Positions 13,820 through 23,409 of a stretch of DNA of 64,000 bases are shown piece after piece (the stretch's first letter is position 1; each line of letters begins with the position of its first letter). A program made the position numbers and the translations under genes. The stretch is from Serilophus lunatus (lineage: Eukaryota > Chordata > Aves > Passeriformes > Eurylaimidae). The notes beneath the pieces are model-generated. The model searched no databases and had not been told where the DNA came from. It worked only from the letters and a program-made list of their open reading frames with translations. The stretch spans positions 283,649 through 347,648 of the forward strand of contig VXBA01001650.1 of NCBI GenBank assembly GCA_013399895.1, given 5' to 3'.

Positions 13820-14010
13820 TCCTTCCCTGGGAGGGTGGGCAGGCCCTGGCACAGGGTGCCCAGAGAAGCTGTGGCTGCCCCTGGATCCCTGGAAGTGTCC
13901 AAGGCCGGGTTGGAGCAGCCTGGGACAGTGGGAGGTGTCCCTGCCCAGGGCAGGGGGTGGAATAAGATGATAAATTTAAGGTCCTTCCCAACCCAGACCA
14001 TTCTGGGACA
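13820..14010 (+). mobile_element. CR1 LINE 3'-end fragment
   Basis: Longer sense copy: GGCCCTGGCACAGGGTGCCC, AGAGAAGCTGTGGCTGCCCC, GGATCCCTGGAAGTGTCCAA, GCAGCCTGGGACAGTGGGAG, then AAGGTCCTTCCCAACCCAGA and CCATTCTGGGAC. The apparent open frames of 108-143 codons over this segment are repeat translations. Confidence 0.92.
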
Positions 14011-15479
14011 TCTGAATGAGTGAACCTGTCCTGTGCCAGTGGATCCTGCCTCCCACTAACCCTCCCTGAGCCCCCCAGACACCACGTGAGCTGGACAGGG
14101 GCACTGCCCAGAATTACATCTGCTCTGACAATGAGGTGGAAACAACAGCACCTGAAGTACCTGGATACTGCAGAAGGGCATGATCCAACACAGTTTAATA
14201 AAAGAATTCCCCACCAATAAATTTCCAATTAAAAACTAACAATTTCAGGCAAGAGCTCAGGTATTATTAACCCACTGCAGTAAGTTTAACTCAGGAGTTT
14301 CTCCTGATGGAGTCAAGAAGAATCAGTAAGTACATGTGATGGCCAAAGCTCAGGCTAAAAATGTGTTCTGGTCTAGAACACACCACCACCTAATCATGAA
14401 GATACCTTGTAGCAGACAGTATTTAAAAAATAACTTGAAGCTGCTGTGGCCATCACTACAAGCCTCTCCCCAGTATTTAAAGACCCAGATGGAATAACCA
14501 GGCACAAGCAGGGCACTGGTGTTCTGCACACACTGCCTGAAGAAATCTGGTAAATCAGAGCTGGGAGACCACGTTTATTTCTGGTCTTCCCAAGAAACAG
14601 GACAGCCCATCTCACATCCTTTTTTCCACCTGTAACGACCAGTTTAGAAACTTGCAGCTGTTGGGCAGGCAGGACTGAAGGAATTCACCTTCATGGATCT
14701 GAATGACACCCATTTGAAGCACAGGCAAACCAAGAGCAGCGTGGCTGTTTCCTGTGAATGAGATAAATACTATGTGTACCTCCAGGGGGAAGCCAGACCA
14801 GAGGGCAGAGTGTGAAAATGTGATGGATCTATTCTTCTTTAAACAATGGAGCTGGGGAGGGCTTCCAGCAGCCACCAGCTCGTGGGACTTCCGTGGGCTG
14901 GAATCCTTTATCCTCTGAAACTGTTAACATTCACACAGCAGGTTCTGTGGCAGCAGGAGAAGGGCCACCTCCCCTCCAGGTACAACAGGAATTTTTGCCC
15001 TCGCATGCACTGGACGTGCAGCCCATGAACCAGGAATTGGAGGTTTCTCAGAATGTGACACTACAACGTGGGAAATCTCCCACAGACAAATACAAGAATT
15101 CTACAAATAAGTGTAAAAGGAAGAGTTGGGAGATGGAACACTCATTTGAAACCACCGGGGTCCTTCTGCAGCCACAGGTGAAGCCACACACCTTGGTCTG
15201 AGAGCGCATGGAGGGGTTTGGGGGACCCCCAAGGGTGCCCAGAGGTGGCACAGCTGTGCCCTGGCCCCATGAACTCCCTGCAGCAGGCGGGGACACTCTG
15301 AGCACCACATTGGCCACCCCAGGGCCATTGCACTGAACTTCCTGCCAGGGCTGCACAAGCCTCATGTGACCATTTCCATGGCTACAATCAAAAAGCAGGA
15401 AAAACGGTCTGGCAGCAAATCCATCTCTCCCCACTCCTCGACCTGTCCCATTAACCCCTGGGTGGTGCACACACCCAAA

Positions 15480-16194
15480 CCCGCAAAAAACCAGGAGAGA
15501 GGAGCAACGTTCCCACCCCTGTCCGCAGACCGCGAGCGGGGTGGGACCGATGTCCCTCCTCCGCCTCCTACCCGGCCTTTCCCTTTGACCTCTCTCTTTG
15601 TCCGCGACCCTTCTCCATCACAGCTCCTGCCACTGCAACTCTTGGTGCAGACAGCTCCTCACTGAGCGGCCCGACACCGACTCTCCTTCCCCTCTTGTCC
15701 CCAACCTCCCCAAAACTGGAGCGGGAGCGAGAAGCCTCACCGCCAGCCACAGGCAGCAGAACCACCGCGGGCACACCTGGAAACACCCCCCTCCACAAAC
15801 CTGCTACTGCCAGGTCATTTTCTATACATACCCCTCTGTAAAACAAAGGGCAAAACCCCAACAAAACTTGGGGAAACCGCAGGGCTGCCGAGCGGGGCGA
15901 GCCCCCCGCAGCCCAGCGCGCCGGAGGAGCGGCGGCCGGCGCTGCCCGCACACAAAGGCAGCGCTCGCTCCATTTTCCAGCCGCGGGGAGCTCGGAGCTC
16001 CCCGGAGCGGGGGAGGCGGCAGGAAAGCGCCGGCCCGGGCCGCCCATTGTGCGGCCGCAGGGGCTGCACAAAGCGCCCGGCCGGCCTTTGTTCGCGGGAG
16101 CGGAATTCCACGGCTCTTTTTTCCTCCGGGTTTTTTTTTTATTTCCCTCCCCCGCTTCCCCCCCGGGCAGCTCCCGCGGGGGCGCGGCCCCGCT
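15480..16194 (-). promoter_or_regulatory. DOCK7: CpG island, probable DOCK7 5' end
   Basis: GC and CpG content climb from about 15.5 kb to the assembly gap (for example GCGCGCCGGAGGAGCGGCGG near 15918 and a GCCGGCCCGGGCCGCCC run near 16030), as in a housekeeping promoter. It lies upstream of DOCK7 exon 2 in the right orientation. I looked on the minus strand for a start codon with the MAERRAF-type N-terminus and did not find it in the visible part, so exon 1 is inferred to be within the gap. The visible part would then be the beginning of intron 1 and the island flank. Confidence 0.6.
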
Positions 16195-16500
16195 NNNNNN
16201 NNNNNNNNNNNNNNNNNNNNNNNNNNNNNNNNNNNNNNNNNNNNNNNNNNNNNNNNNNNNNNNNNNNNNNNNNNNNNNNNNNNNNNNNNNNNNNNNNNNN
16301 NNNNNNNNNNNNNNNNNNNNNNNNNNNNNNNNNNNNNNNNNNNNNNNNNNNNNNNNNNNNNNNNNNNNNNNNNNNNNNNNNNNNNNNNNNNNNNNNNNNN
16401 NNNNNNNNNNNNNNNNNNNNNNNNNNNNNNNNNNNNNNNNNNNNNNNNNNNNNNNNNNNNNNNNNNNNNNNNNNNNNNNNNNNNNNNNNNNNNNNNNNNN
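16195..16500. other. Assembly gap (306 N)
   Basis: A run of N separates a CpG-rich flank ending in GGGGCGCGGCCCCGCT from a C-rich minisatellite. Open frames that cross it contain only X residues and are meaningless. The true length is unknown. Confidence 0.99.
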
Positions 16501-16808
16501 CCCGGCCCTGACCCCCACTCCATCCCTGTCCACAGCTCCATCCTTATCCACATCCCCTGTCCGCAACTTCATCCCTGTCCCCAACTCCATCCTTATCCAC
16601 ATCCCTGTCCCCCACTCCATCCCTGTCCCCGACTCCACCCCTGTCCAAATCCCTGTCCCCCTCTCCATCCTTATCCACATCCCTTATCCTAACTCTATCC
16701 CTGTCTACATCCCTGACCCCGACTCCATCCCTGTCCACAACTCCATCCTTATCCACATCCCTGTTCCCGTCCCTGTCCCCATCCCTATCCACATCTCTAT
16801 CCCATCCC
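16501..16808. repeat. Hexamer-based minisatellite (TCCCTG/TCCCCA/ACTCCA/TCCTTA/TCCACA)
   Basis: The sequence is built from 6-bp words such as TCCCTG, TCCCCA, ACTCCA, TCCTTA and TCCACA, assembled into irregular higher-order units of about 30 bp (for example near 16571, 16613 and 16740). Because the basic period is a multiple of three, several frames on both strands remain open, giving false proteins rich in GTGMW/RMEL-type or SLSTSP-type repeats. It directly abuts the assembly gap, so the array may extend into it. Confidence 0.9.
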
Positions 16809-16977
16809 CACTGCGGTGCCACTTCATTCCCAAGTGGAAAAGGAGCGGGTTGGAGTTGTTCCTGGCACTGATGGAGATCCACTGGTGGTTTGGGTAAAAG
16901 GCTCTTCAGCACCTCATCCCAGCTCTCACCTAAAACTGCAGCTGGGGTTCCATGTGTGCCGGCCCTTGGGAGCACCT

Positions 16978-17165
16978 CACACAATCCCAGAGTCAATCAG
17001 GCTGGAAAAGATCTCCAAGTCACCACCCTGTCAACTCGACCAGGGCACTCAGTGCCATGTCCAGTGTTTCCTTAAACACCTCCACCACCTCCCTGGGCAG
17101 CCCATTCCAATGTCTAATCACGCTTTCCATGAAGACATTCTTGAGCCCTGGGCATGTTCTAGTAG
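16978..17165 (-). mobile_element. CR1 LINE fragment, antisense
   Basis: Plus strand: CACACAATCCCAGAGTCAAT, CAGGCTGGAAAAGATCTCCA, GGCACTCAGTGCCATGTCCA, ACACCTCCACCACCTCCCTG and GGCAGCCCATTCCAATGTCT, then TGAAGACATTCTT. This is the reverse complement of the CR1 3' region of the 'gtgccatgtcc' subfamily. Confidence 0.88.
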
Positions 17166-17756
17166 GTAACTCCAAGTCCCTGCTGTGCATTAATCTACAC
17201 CAGGGAACTATTAATTGTAACCCAGGAAGTATCCAAAAAACAGGAGTGATAATTCACCCCACTCCATCTGTTTGCATCCTGAGAAGGTTTCCCACACACT
17301 GAGGACACCAGTTCCTCCCCTCGCAGGAGCCACTGTTTTCCAGCTGCATATAATGACTCTGCTTTCCTGTTTGGATGTGTTTACACAGGGAATGCCAGGC
17401 CCCGAGAACTGAAAATACAGACGTGTGAGTAATCCCAGTGGGTTTATCAGGCTCTGTGCACACACCAAGTGAATCCCATGTGGGTGAGACTGTGACCCAC
17501 GACAGAAACGTGCTGTTGTGCAGTGCACAGATGCAAATGTGCACAGATGGAGACCCTGAGAAAGCAAAGACCCATTGTAGGCACTGAGAGAGGGATGTTC
17601 TTCTCCATGGGGGAAGGGAGAAAAGATGCTACAAGTGGATGCCAAGATAAAAGACTTTTGCTCTGGAATTGCTGCCTTCGTGCAGGGTTGCACACCGGAG
17701 AATTCCATCACACACAGTGGATGGAAAAAGCTACTTGCCTTCCTATATCCATATGA

Positions 17757-17886
17757 ATTGTGGTCACCCCATCCCTGGAAGTGTTCAAGGCCAGGCTGGA
17801 TGGAGCTTGGAGAAACCTGGTCTAGTGGGAGGTGTCCCTGCCCATCACCAAGATGATCTTTAAGGTCCCTTCCAACCCCAAAGACT
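17757..17886 (+). mobile_element. CR1 LINE 3'-end fragment
   Basis: Sense copy: CCCCATCCCTGGAAGTGTTC, AAGGCCAGGCTGGATGGAGC, CTGGTCTAGTGGGAGGTGTC, then AAGATGATCTTTAAGGTCCC and TTCCAACCCC. It is close to consensus except that the CATGGCAGGGGG block is replaced by CATCACC. Confidence 0.92.
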
Positions 17887-20800
17887 TCAGCAAAAATCTT
17901 ACACGCAATGTTTGTGCTCACAACAGACCAAAGCATGAGGGACCACCAGAAACATTTTTTCCCCCACCCTGTATGGAATTTCCTTCCCCAAATGCCATCA
18001 GCCTGAGGTGCAGGAGGGCTAATAATTTAGGCAAACACGTCCCTGTCCAACTCTCTAAGAGTGAAACTGGGAACCTGCACCGGGAATTCTGAAGGAGAAA
18101 CTCCTCCCTGCTAGAGGGTGCAAAGAGCAGCCCAGCCCCAGCAGCCCTGCGTATCCAAGGTCCATCACACACCTCTTGGATTTAAGGTTTCATTTTCCCC
18201 TCCTGTCAGCTGCTGTCACAGACAGAAGACCTTGGTGAAGCTGCAGGCACTGAGTTTTGATGTCAGCTTTGCTCATCCATCAGTGTCCTGCTCTTCCCTG
18301 ACTTTTCCTGCAGCTCAGGAGCTCAGATGAGCTTCAGCCAACCCAAGGGCAGTTGGATGAGACAAATGGAGATAAAATGGATCTCTATCCAATACATTAT
18401 GTATGATGTGCTCCCATCAGGAGAGTATTGCTTGGCAGATAAATAGGTGCTCTCCACAAAGTTGGGTTAAACTTGAAAAAAATCCCTCAATGAATCATCA
18501 ACATCAAATGAATTTCAGAAAAATAACAGATTCCTCAGTACTTTTCAGGGAGGAACAAAAGTCTACAAGTGACTTCAAATAGTAAGAGATCACTGAGGTT
18601 GGTAGAAATGCACATGTGACCTTGTAAAGAGAATCAAGAGCTCCTGGAGGTCAATTCTAAATTCTGCAGTGAACAAAGCGTTAACTAACAGAAGTCAAGG
18701 ATAAAAAATAAGAGAGCCTTTTACCATTATAAATCCAGTAATACCAAATCACTAAAATTCCTGGTAACAAGTCAGTGATTGATGTGGTGGCACCAGGGTG
18801 TTATTTCAAGTACTAAGGTGAGTGCTGCCACTGACAGGCAGAGTCACATAACCCTCCTGCCTCTTGTTTCCTCACCTTAGAAGTAAATTAAGAGAAGGAA
18901 ATGCTTTGTCTGAAGGAACAAACTCAAGCTTTGCAAAGAGGAGAATGCGCCACAGAGACCTGTTGTGGGGTATTTTAGTCTGTAAAAGAAATTTCTCCAG
19001 GCTTCTCTTTAGGGACTAACAGCTCTCCTGATTTGGAAACAAGTGCTGTGTGGCAAGTTTTTCCTGCAGTAGAAGATGGAACTATTTTCTTTTAATAGGC
19101 TGAAATTGTATGCAATAGATGATGGATTGGGAGTGTTAGGCTGTTTGCATTTCATGAAGTTGTTTGTGCTTCTGTGCAGTCCTCAGGGGTGTCTGGTATC
19201 TCAGAATGGGGATGAAGACAAATCAAGACCAGCCTCACTGGAGGGACTGTGTACACTGCAATTAACACCTCCACACAGCCCAAGTTAATTTAAATTCATG
19301 TTTGGAGAGAGGATACATATTTCCAGCAACCAACTGAAAACCTGGAACTTGATCAGTATTATGAGGATACTGAGCAGATACTCTGCCTTTGCACACTGTA
19401 ATTGTCCATTTGTACTGTCATGTTGAGAGTCACCTTTTCAGTCTTCTCTGATAAATCCTGAACAAAAAGGTGAGGAATGAACTATCCATCTACAACTGTG
19501 AGCTGAATTTGGGCTGGGCACCCACCTGAAGTTCATGGCCTGGACACCTGGATCCATGGAACAACAGCTCTCACCCTGAGGGAGGGGGGAATGAAGCAGC
19601 ACCTCAATCAACTCCCCAGGGTACCTGTCCATGAACCACATAGATCCTTCAAAACATGGGGCTAAACTGCTTTTTTTGATTGAGAATGACTTTTACTCAG
19701 CTATAATCAAATTTGGTAATTGCATCCTGTGAACACAGATGTAACTCCCTGAGCCTGATATACATAATCTTATCAGATTAGGTCCTGCACAAGAAAAATC
19801 CCCTTGGATTGTAGCCATAAAACATCCTGACAGCAGTGAACTGACCTGTGCCTTGTTTGTTAGCAGCCTCTTTACTCGGCCCACTGCTTCCTTGTTCTCC
19901 TCACGTAAACTTCCTCAAGGCAAACACACAAAACATTTTCCACTGAAAACGTGTGTCCAACGTAATTCCATAAACAAAAAAGTAGTAAACAGGGACTGCA
20001 AATACAGAGAGCCACCTCCTGGCAGCTGCGGGGAACGAGTTACAGCCACGAAGGGCCAAATCTCTGCCTCTCTTGGCAAATCATTTCAAGATAAGGACCT
20101 ACCCACGTGTAACGTAAAGGCACAGGCAGAATGATCTGCTGCTGCTGTTCTGTTTGCCCAGTGGAAAACCAGGAGAGTAAATGAGGAGGAAGGACTGTCC
20201 AAGCCTTCACCACATGCCTCACATCCATGTTATTTCTTTTATAGATCCAAAGAACTGTGCTAGCCTGTCTACACCTCTTCATGTACTGGGTGGCATTTGA
20301 TGCCAGCTTTGTCTTCTGGCATTATTATTTTCAGGTTTCTTAATTTTAATAGGTGGGTTCCTGAAGCTAAATCTCCTCAGAGAAGGAAAGGACTCACAGT
20401 CTTCCCAACTGAGCTTCCATTCATTTCTGCTCCTGTTTATCATTTTCAGGTGGTTTATGTCTCTACCCTGCCTTCAGTCTCTCTCAGTTTAACACCCTGT
20501 AAATGCCACTGGGGTGCTCTTGATTTCCTCTTCCAGGTATTTAACCAAGACCTTGAATTAAGGGTTGCCTGAGCACAGACTCCTACAAGTATCCTGCTGC
20601 AAACTTAAATTACAGAGAGGCTTCAAAAGTGTCCAGAGGGAAACAGATCACAGATGGCTTACTTCCCTAGGAAATGAAACTAAAAATAAATGAGGAAAAA
20701 CTCCCTTCTCTCGAGCTCCATGACCCGAGGTCTGCTCTGTTCAAACAGCAGCCAAATGGGTGTTTGGGAAAGCACATCTGGCCAAATGTTTGACGAGCTT

Positions 20801-22487
20801 TTCTAACTATATTGTAGATTATTGATGGTGCTCAGGTGATTTCCCAGATCAAGGAGTCCAGGAGCAGAAGCTTCACCCTCCACTGCCCAGTGTTCTCTTA
20901 CCATTCCACAGTGTTTGTTGGATAAATGCTGTGAATCCCCACAAATCAGAGAGTATCTCCTTTAATATTTAGTCTTGTCATTACCCACTTGATTTACCTA
21001 TTGAAAAAAAAAAAAAGGCAATTAGATTTTCCATGAACAGACATTTTAAATATTTCCTGCATTAATTCAGCACAACTGGAGCTCCAGGATGGTTGGCATG
21101 GCCTTCATGCCATTAAAATGCTGGCAGGGTGGCATTTGTTAGAAGTTTGTTGAACACAGTTCTCTCCCACTCCCTCTGCAAATCCTTCCTACAGAAACAG
21201 GAATTAATGGATGTGAAGAAAACTCTCTGCACAGACAGTTACTTACGGTTGCCTGAGTGATTATTTGGCAACCAAAGCTTTGTTTTGCATGAAAAAAAAA
21301 AAAGCAGACAAGAAGAATCTTCCTTCTCATAACCTGCCTGCCCCAGGGATTTCCAGTGTACATCCAGATGGCACGTTCAACTCAGGGCATGGTTATTAAA
21401 TTTCAGAGCAGGAAGGTGCAGGCAACTAATTTCAGGTAAGGGAAGAACCATTTCCTTTGATCAGCTGGGTAATTCTTTGTTCAACATTTAGCCAGGTTAT
21501 CTCCTCATCTCTCCCCATACACAGACAGACAAGCACATTCATCTCTGTCTCTGAGAATAAAAGCAAAGATAAAACTTTAAACAACTATTATTCCTAAAAC
21601 AGATCATGAAATTGTGGAGGCAGGAGGCCTGTTCCCTTCTGCACTGACAGATCATCCACTGCTGTGGGGCCACAGCTTCATGAATTTAGTACAAACAGCA
21701 ACAGGGGTTTTATTTTTAAATCTTCATCTTTGCCTGGAAGGAAACAGGGTGAGCAGGGAGTGAGCTGGAAGGCAGGGAAGGACTGGAAGGGTGAGCTGCT
21801 ACACCACCAATTCAAGCCAAAAGCCTTTGGAACAAGATGTTGTCTGCTCTGCACACTGACATCTACAATGCTCTTTACTGATTGACCCTACTATGTGAAA
21901 TATATGCATGAGAAAGCAGGAAAAAAATAGGAAACACAGAAAACACCCACTGCTGGCATTTGCACTGAAGCTGAATTTTAGCTCATGTGCTGATTACAAA
22001 AATATTAAACTCGGCCTGATCATCTCTGACCAGCAGAAGGCAGTAAAATCACAAGATGGGGAAAAAAAACACCCCACCTGACTTTGCTCCACGAACCCAA
22101 AATTGGGCTGGTGACTACTGAGGAACATCATCCTTTTATAGGATGTTGAGCTGTAATGCCAGTTCCAGACAGTTGAGAAATTCAACTCAATCCCTCACAA
22201 ATCCTACACTTTTTTTTTTTTAAGCCCTTGGCTCCTGATACACCCAATGAGTGTTTTTAAGCAGCTTAAGACAAACAGCTTAAGGAAGAACCTACTTTAT
22301 AAAACACTAAAAAAAACCCCCCAAAATCCCTCAGGGGAGGGAGAGGAGCTGCAGTGACTGATGCATTTTTAGAGAAGAAATAAAGCAGCGAGTTGAACCA
22401 GAGCACACAGCTGGGTGTTCGGGCTGGACATTGGAGTCTCTCAGAGAGTTTGGAGATTTGGGAGGCGTTTTGCTGTAGCGGGAGTTA

Positions 22488-22680
22488 AAAAGACATAAAA
22501 TTAAAAACATAACAACAAAAAAACCCCAAACCCTCTAAAAAACCCAACAAAAAACCCCTCAAAAAAACCGTAACAAAAAGCCACAGGAAAAAAAACCCCA
22601 ACAAAACAAACCCACTGAAAAACCACCGAAACAAAACAAAAAAAACCCTAATAATCTCCTCTAAAAAAAAAAGAGAGAAA
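22488..22680. repeat. A/C-rich low-complexity tract
   Basis: Long runs of AAAAAACCCC, AACAAAACAAAC and similar words fill this stretch directly upstream of the ATG4C CpG island. The minus strand consequently gives a spurious F/L/V-rich open frame (22485-22793). It could act as a nucleosome-depleted promoter edge, but no function is shown. Confidence 0.8.
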
Positions 22681-22844
22681 AATACTGTTAACGGGCAGCC
22701 GCCGACGCCGTGAGGGGTCAGACTTCCCGCCCCCGACGCCGTGAGGGGCCAGGCTCCCCGCCCCCGCCCGCCTTCCCGGAGTTCGGCCTCCAACCGCAGC
22801 CCAACCCCTCCCGGCGCCCTCAGCCCGTTCCGCCGCCACCTCCC

Positions 22845-22915
22845 GCCTCTCCCTCTTCCTCTTCCCTCCCTCCTTCCCTCCTCTTCCTCCCTCCTTCCCT
22901 CCTCTTCCTCCCTCC
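22845..22915. repeat. Polypyrimidine minisatellite, 20-21 bp unit
   Basis: About three tandem copies of a unit resembling TCTTCCTCCCTCCTTCCCTC. The strand asymmetry (pure C/T on plus) is extreme; such tracts can form triplex DNA and often sit just upstream of CpG-island start sites. Confidence 0.85.
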
Positions 22916-22921
22916 CGCCGG

Positions 22922-22941
22922 ACTACAACTCCCAGCACGCC
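22922..22941 (+). promoter_or_regulatory. ZNF143/THAP11 (SBS)-type element
   Basis: ACTACAACTCCCAGCACGCC closely matches the known ZNF143/THAP11 promoter element (ACTACAA-TTCCCAGCATGCC type), which is common at CpG-island start sites. It is paired with an inverted partial copy 50 bp downstream. Confidence 0.75.
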
Positions 22942-22991
22942 CCGCGCTCCCCTCCAGCCCGTCCCGCCGCGCCCCCGCCGCGGTGCCCGCC

Positions 22992-23003
22992 GGGAGTTGT
23001 AGT
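22992..23003 (-). promoter_or_regulatory. Second ACTACAACTCCC element, inverted
   Basis: GGGAGTTGTAGT is the exact reverse complement of the ACTACAACTCCC core at 22922-22933. After the core the minus strand continues GGCGGGC rather than AGCATGCC, so only the ACTACA extension and CTCCC half are kept. Confidence 0.6.
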
Positions 23004-23077
23004 TCCCGCGGCGGGAGGCCGCGGGCTGCCCGGGGCTGGCTGGGGCGGCTCCGTGAGGGGCGATCGGCGGGACGCAT

Positions 23078-23168
23078 CCTCCGGGATCGGTGTATCCCGA
23101 CCTCCCGGGACCCTCCAGGATCCTCCGGGATCGGTGTGTCTCGACCCTCCGGGATCGGTGTGTCCTGA
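23078..23168. repeat. Short tandem repeat, CCTCCGGGATCGGTGT unit
   Basis: Three copies of CCTCCGGGATCGGTGT (starting near 23078, 23122 and 23145) with intervening CTCCCGGGACCCTCCAGGAT spacer material. It lies in the probable 5' untranslated or first-intron region of ATG4C. Confidence 0.8.
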
Positions 23169-23320
23169 GGGGCTGGGATTCCGCTCGGCTGCGCGGTCCG
23201 TCTTTGCTGCGGGATTGAAAGGTGTGTGTGTGAGAAATAAAATTTATCTCTTTTTTGTTTTTTTTTTCACCCTGCCGCCTTCCAAGTATCGCGTCTAACA
23301 GCCTTTCTGTGTGTTTGCAG

Positions 23321-23409
23321 CTCCTCAGAAATGACCTCCGGGCGTCCCTGGCCGCCGTCCTGCCCTGTGGGACTCGCCGACTTTCGCTGCCCGTTCAGGT
23401 TCTTCCCAG
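23321..23409 (+). other. ATG4C: Candidate 5' untranslated exon of ATG4C
   Basis: A good acceptor (CTTTCTGTGTGTTTGCAG ending at 23320) and a donor (CCCAG then GTAGAA at 23410) bracket 89 GC-rich bases. They contain an ATG at 23331 that opens a short unrelated frame (begins MTSGRPWPP). If transcribed, this would be an untranslated exon, or upstream-ORF exon, before the coding exon at 25448/25494. There is no transcript evidence here. Confidence 0.35.

Larger units (their letters stand above)
7547..15480 (-). other. DOCK7: DOCK7 intron 1
   Basis: This is sequence between DOCK7 exon 2 and the GC-rich island that should hold exon 1, roughly 8 kb of noncoding DNA. It contains two sense-strand CR1 ends (10548 and 13820 regions), a short ACACAC run near 9221 and an A-run near 10842. 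Numerous open frames of up to 251 codons occur because stop codons are sparse in this moderately GC-rich DNA; none has a recognisable domain or splice context. No RNA gene was recognised. Confidence 0.6.
16809..22487. other. Intergenic spacer between DOCK7 and ATG4C
   Basis: No gene was recognised in this spacer between two divergently oriented promoters. It contains two CR1 fragments (16978 and 17757 regions), several poly(A)/poly(T) runs (near 21003, 21292 and 22209) and otherwise ordinary AT-rich DNA. Open frames are short and unsupported. Confidence 0.6.
22685..23215 (+). promoter_or_regulatory. ATG4C: ATG4C CpG-island promoter and probable first exon
   Basis: A compact GC- and CpG-rich island begins abruptly after the A/C-rich tract. 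It has no TATA box that I can see. It contains a polypyrimidine CTTCC/CTCC minisatellite (22845-22915), two oppositely oriented ACTACAACTCCC elements and a short tandem repeat (23078-23168). It lies about 2.3 kb upstream of the ATG4C start codon on the same strand, so it is the natural place for the transcription start. Possible first-exon donors are GTGAGG at 23052 and GTGTGT near 23221; I cannot choose between them. Confidence 0.75.

Noticed and set aside
15568..16897. Several open frames of 150-370 codons near the gap
   Set aside because: They consist mainly of X residues from the N run plus minisatellite and CpG-island translation.
22485..23298. Open frames on both strands over the ATG4C promoter (up to 185 codons)
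   Set aside because: They reflect CpG-island and polypyrimidine composition and the A/C-rich tract; no family similarity is visible.
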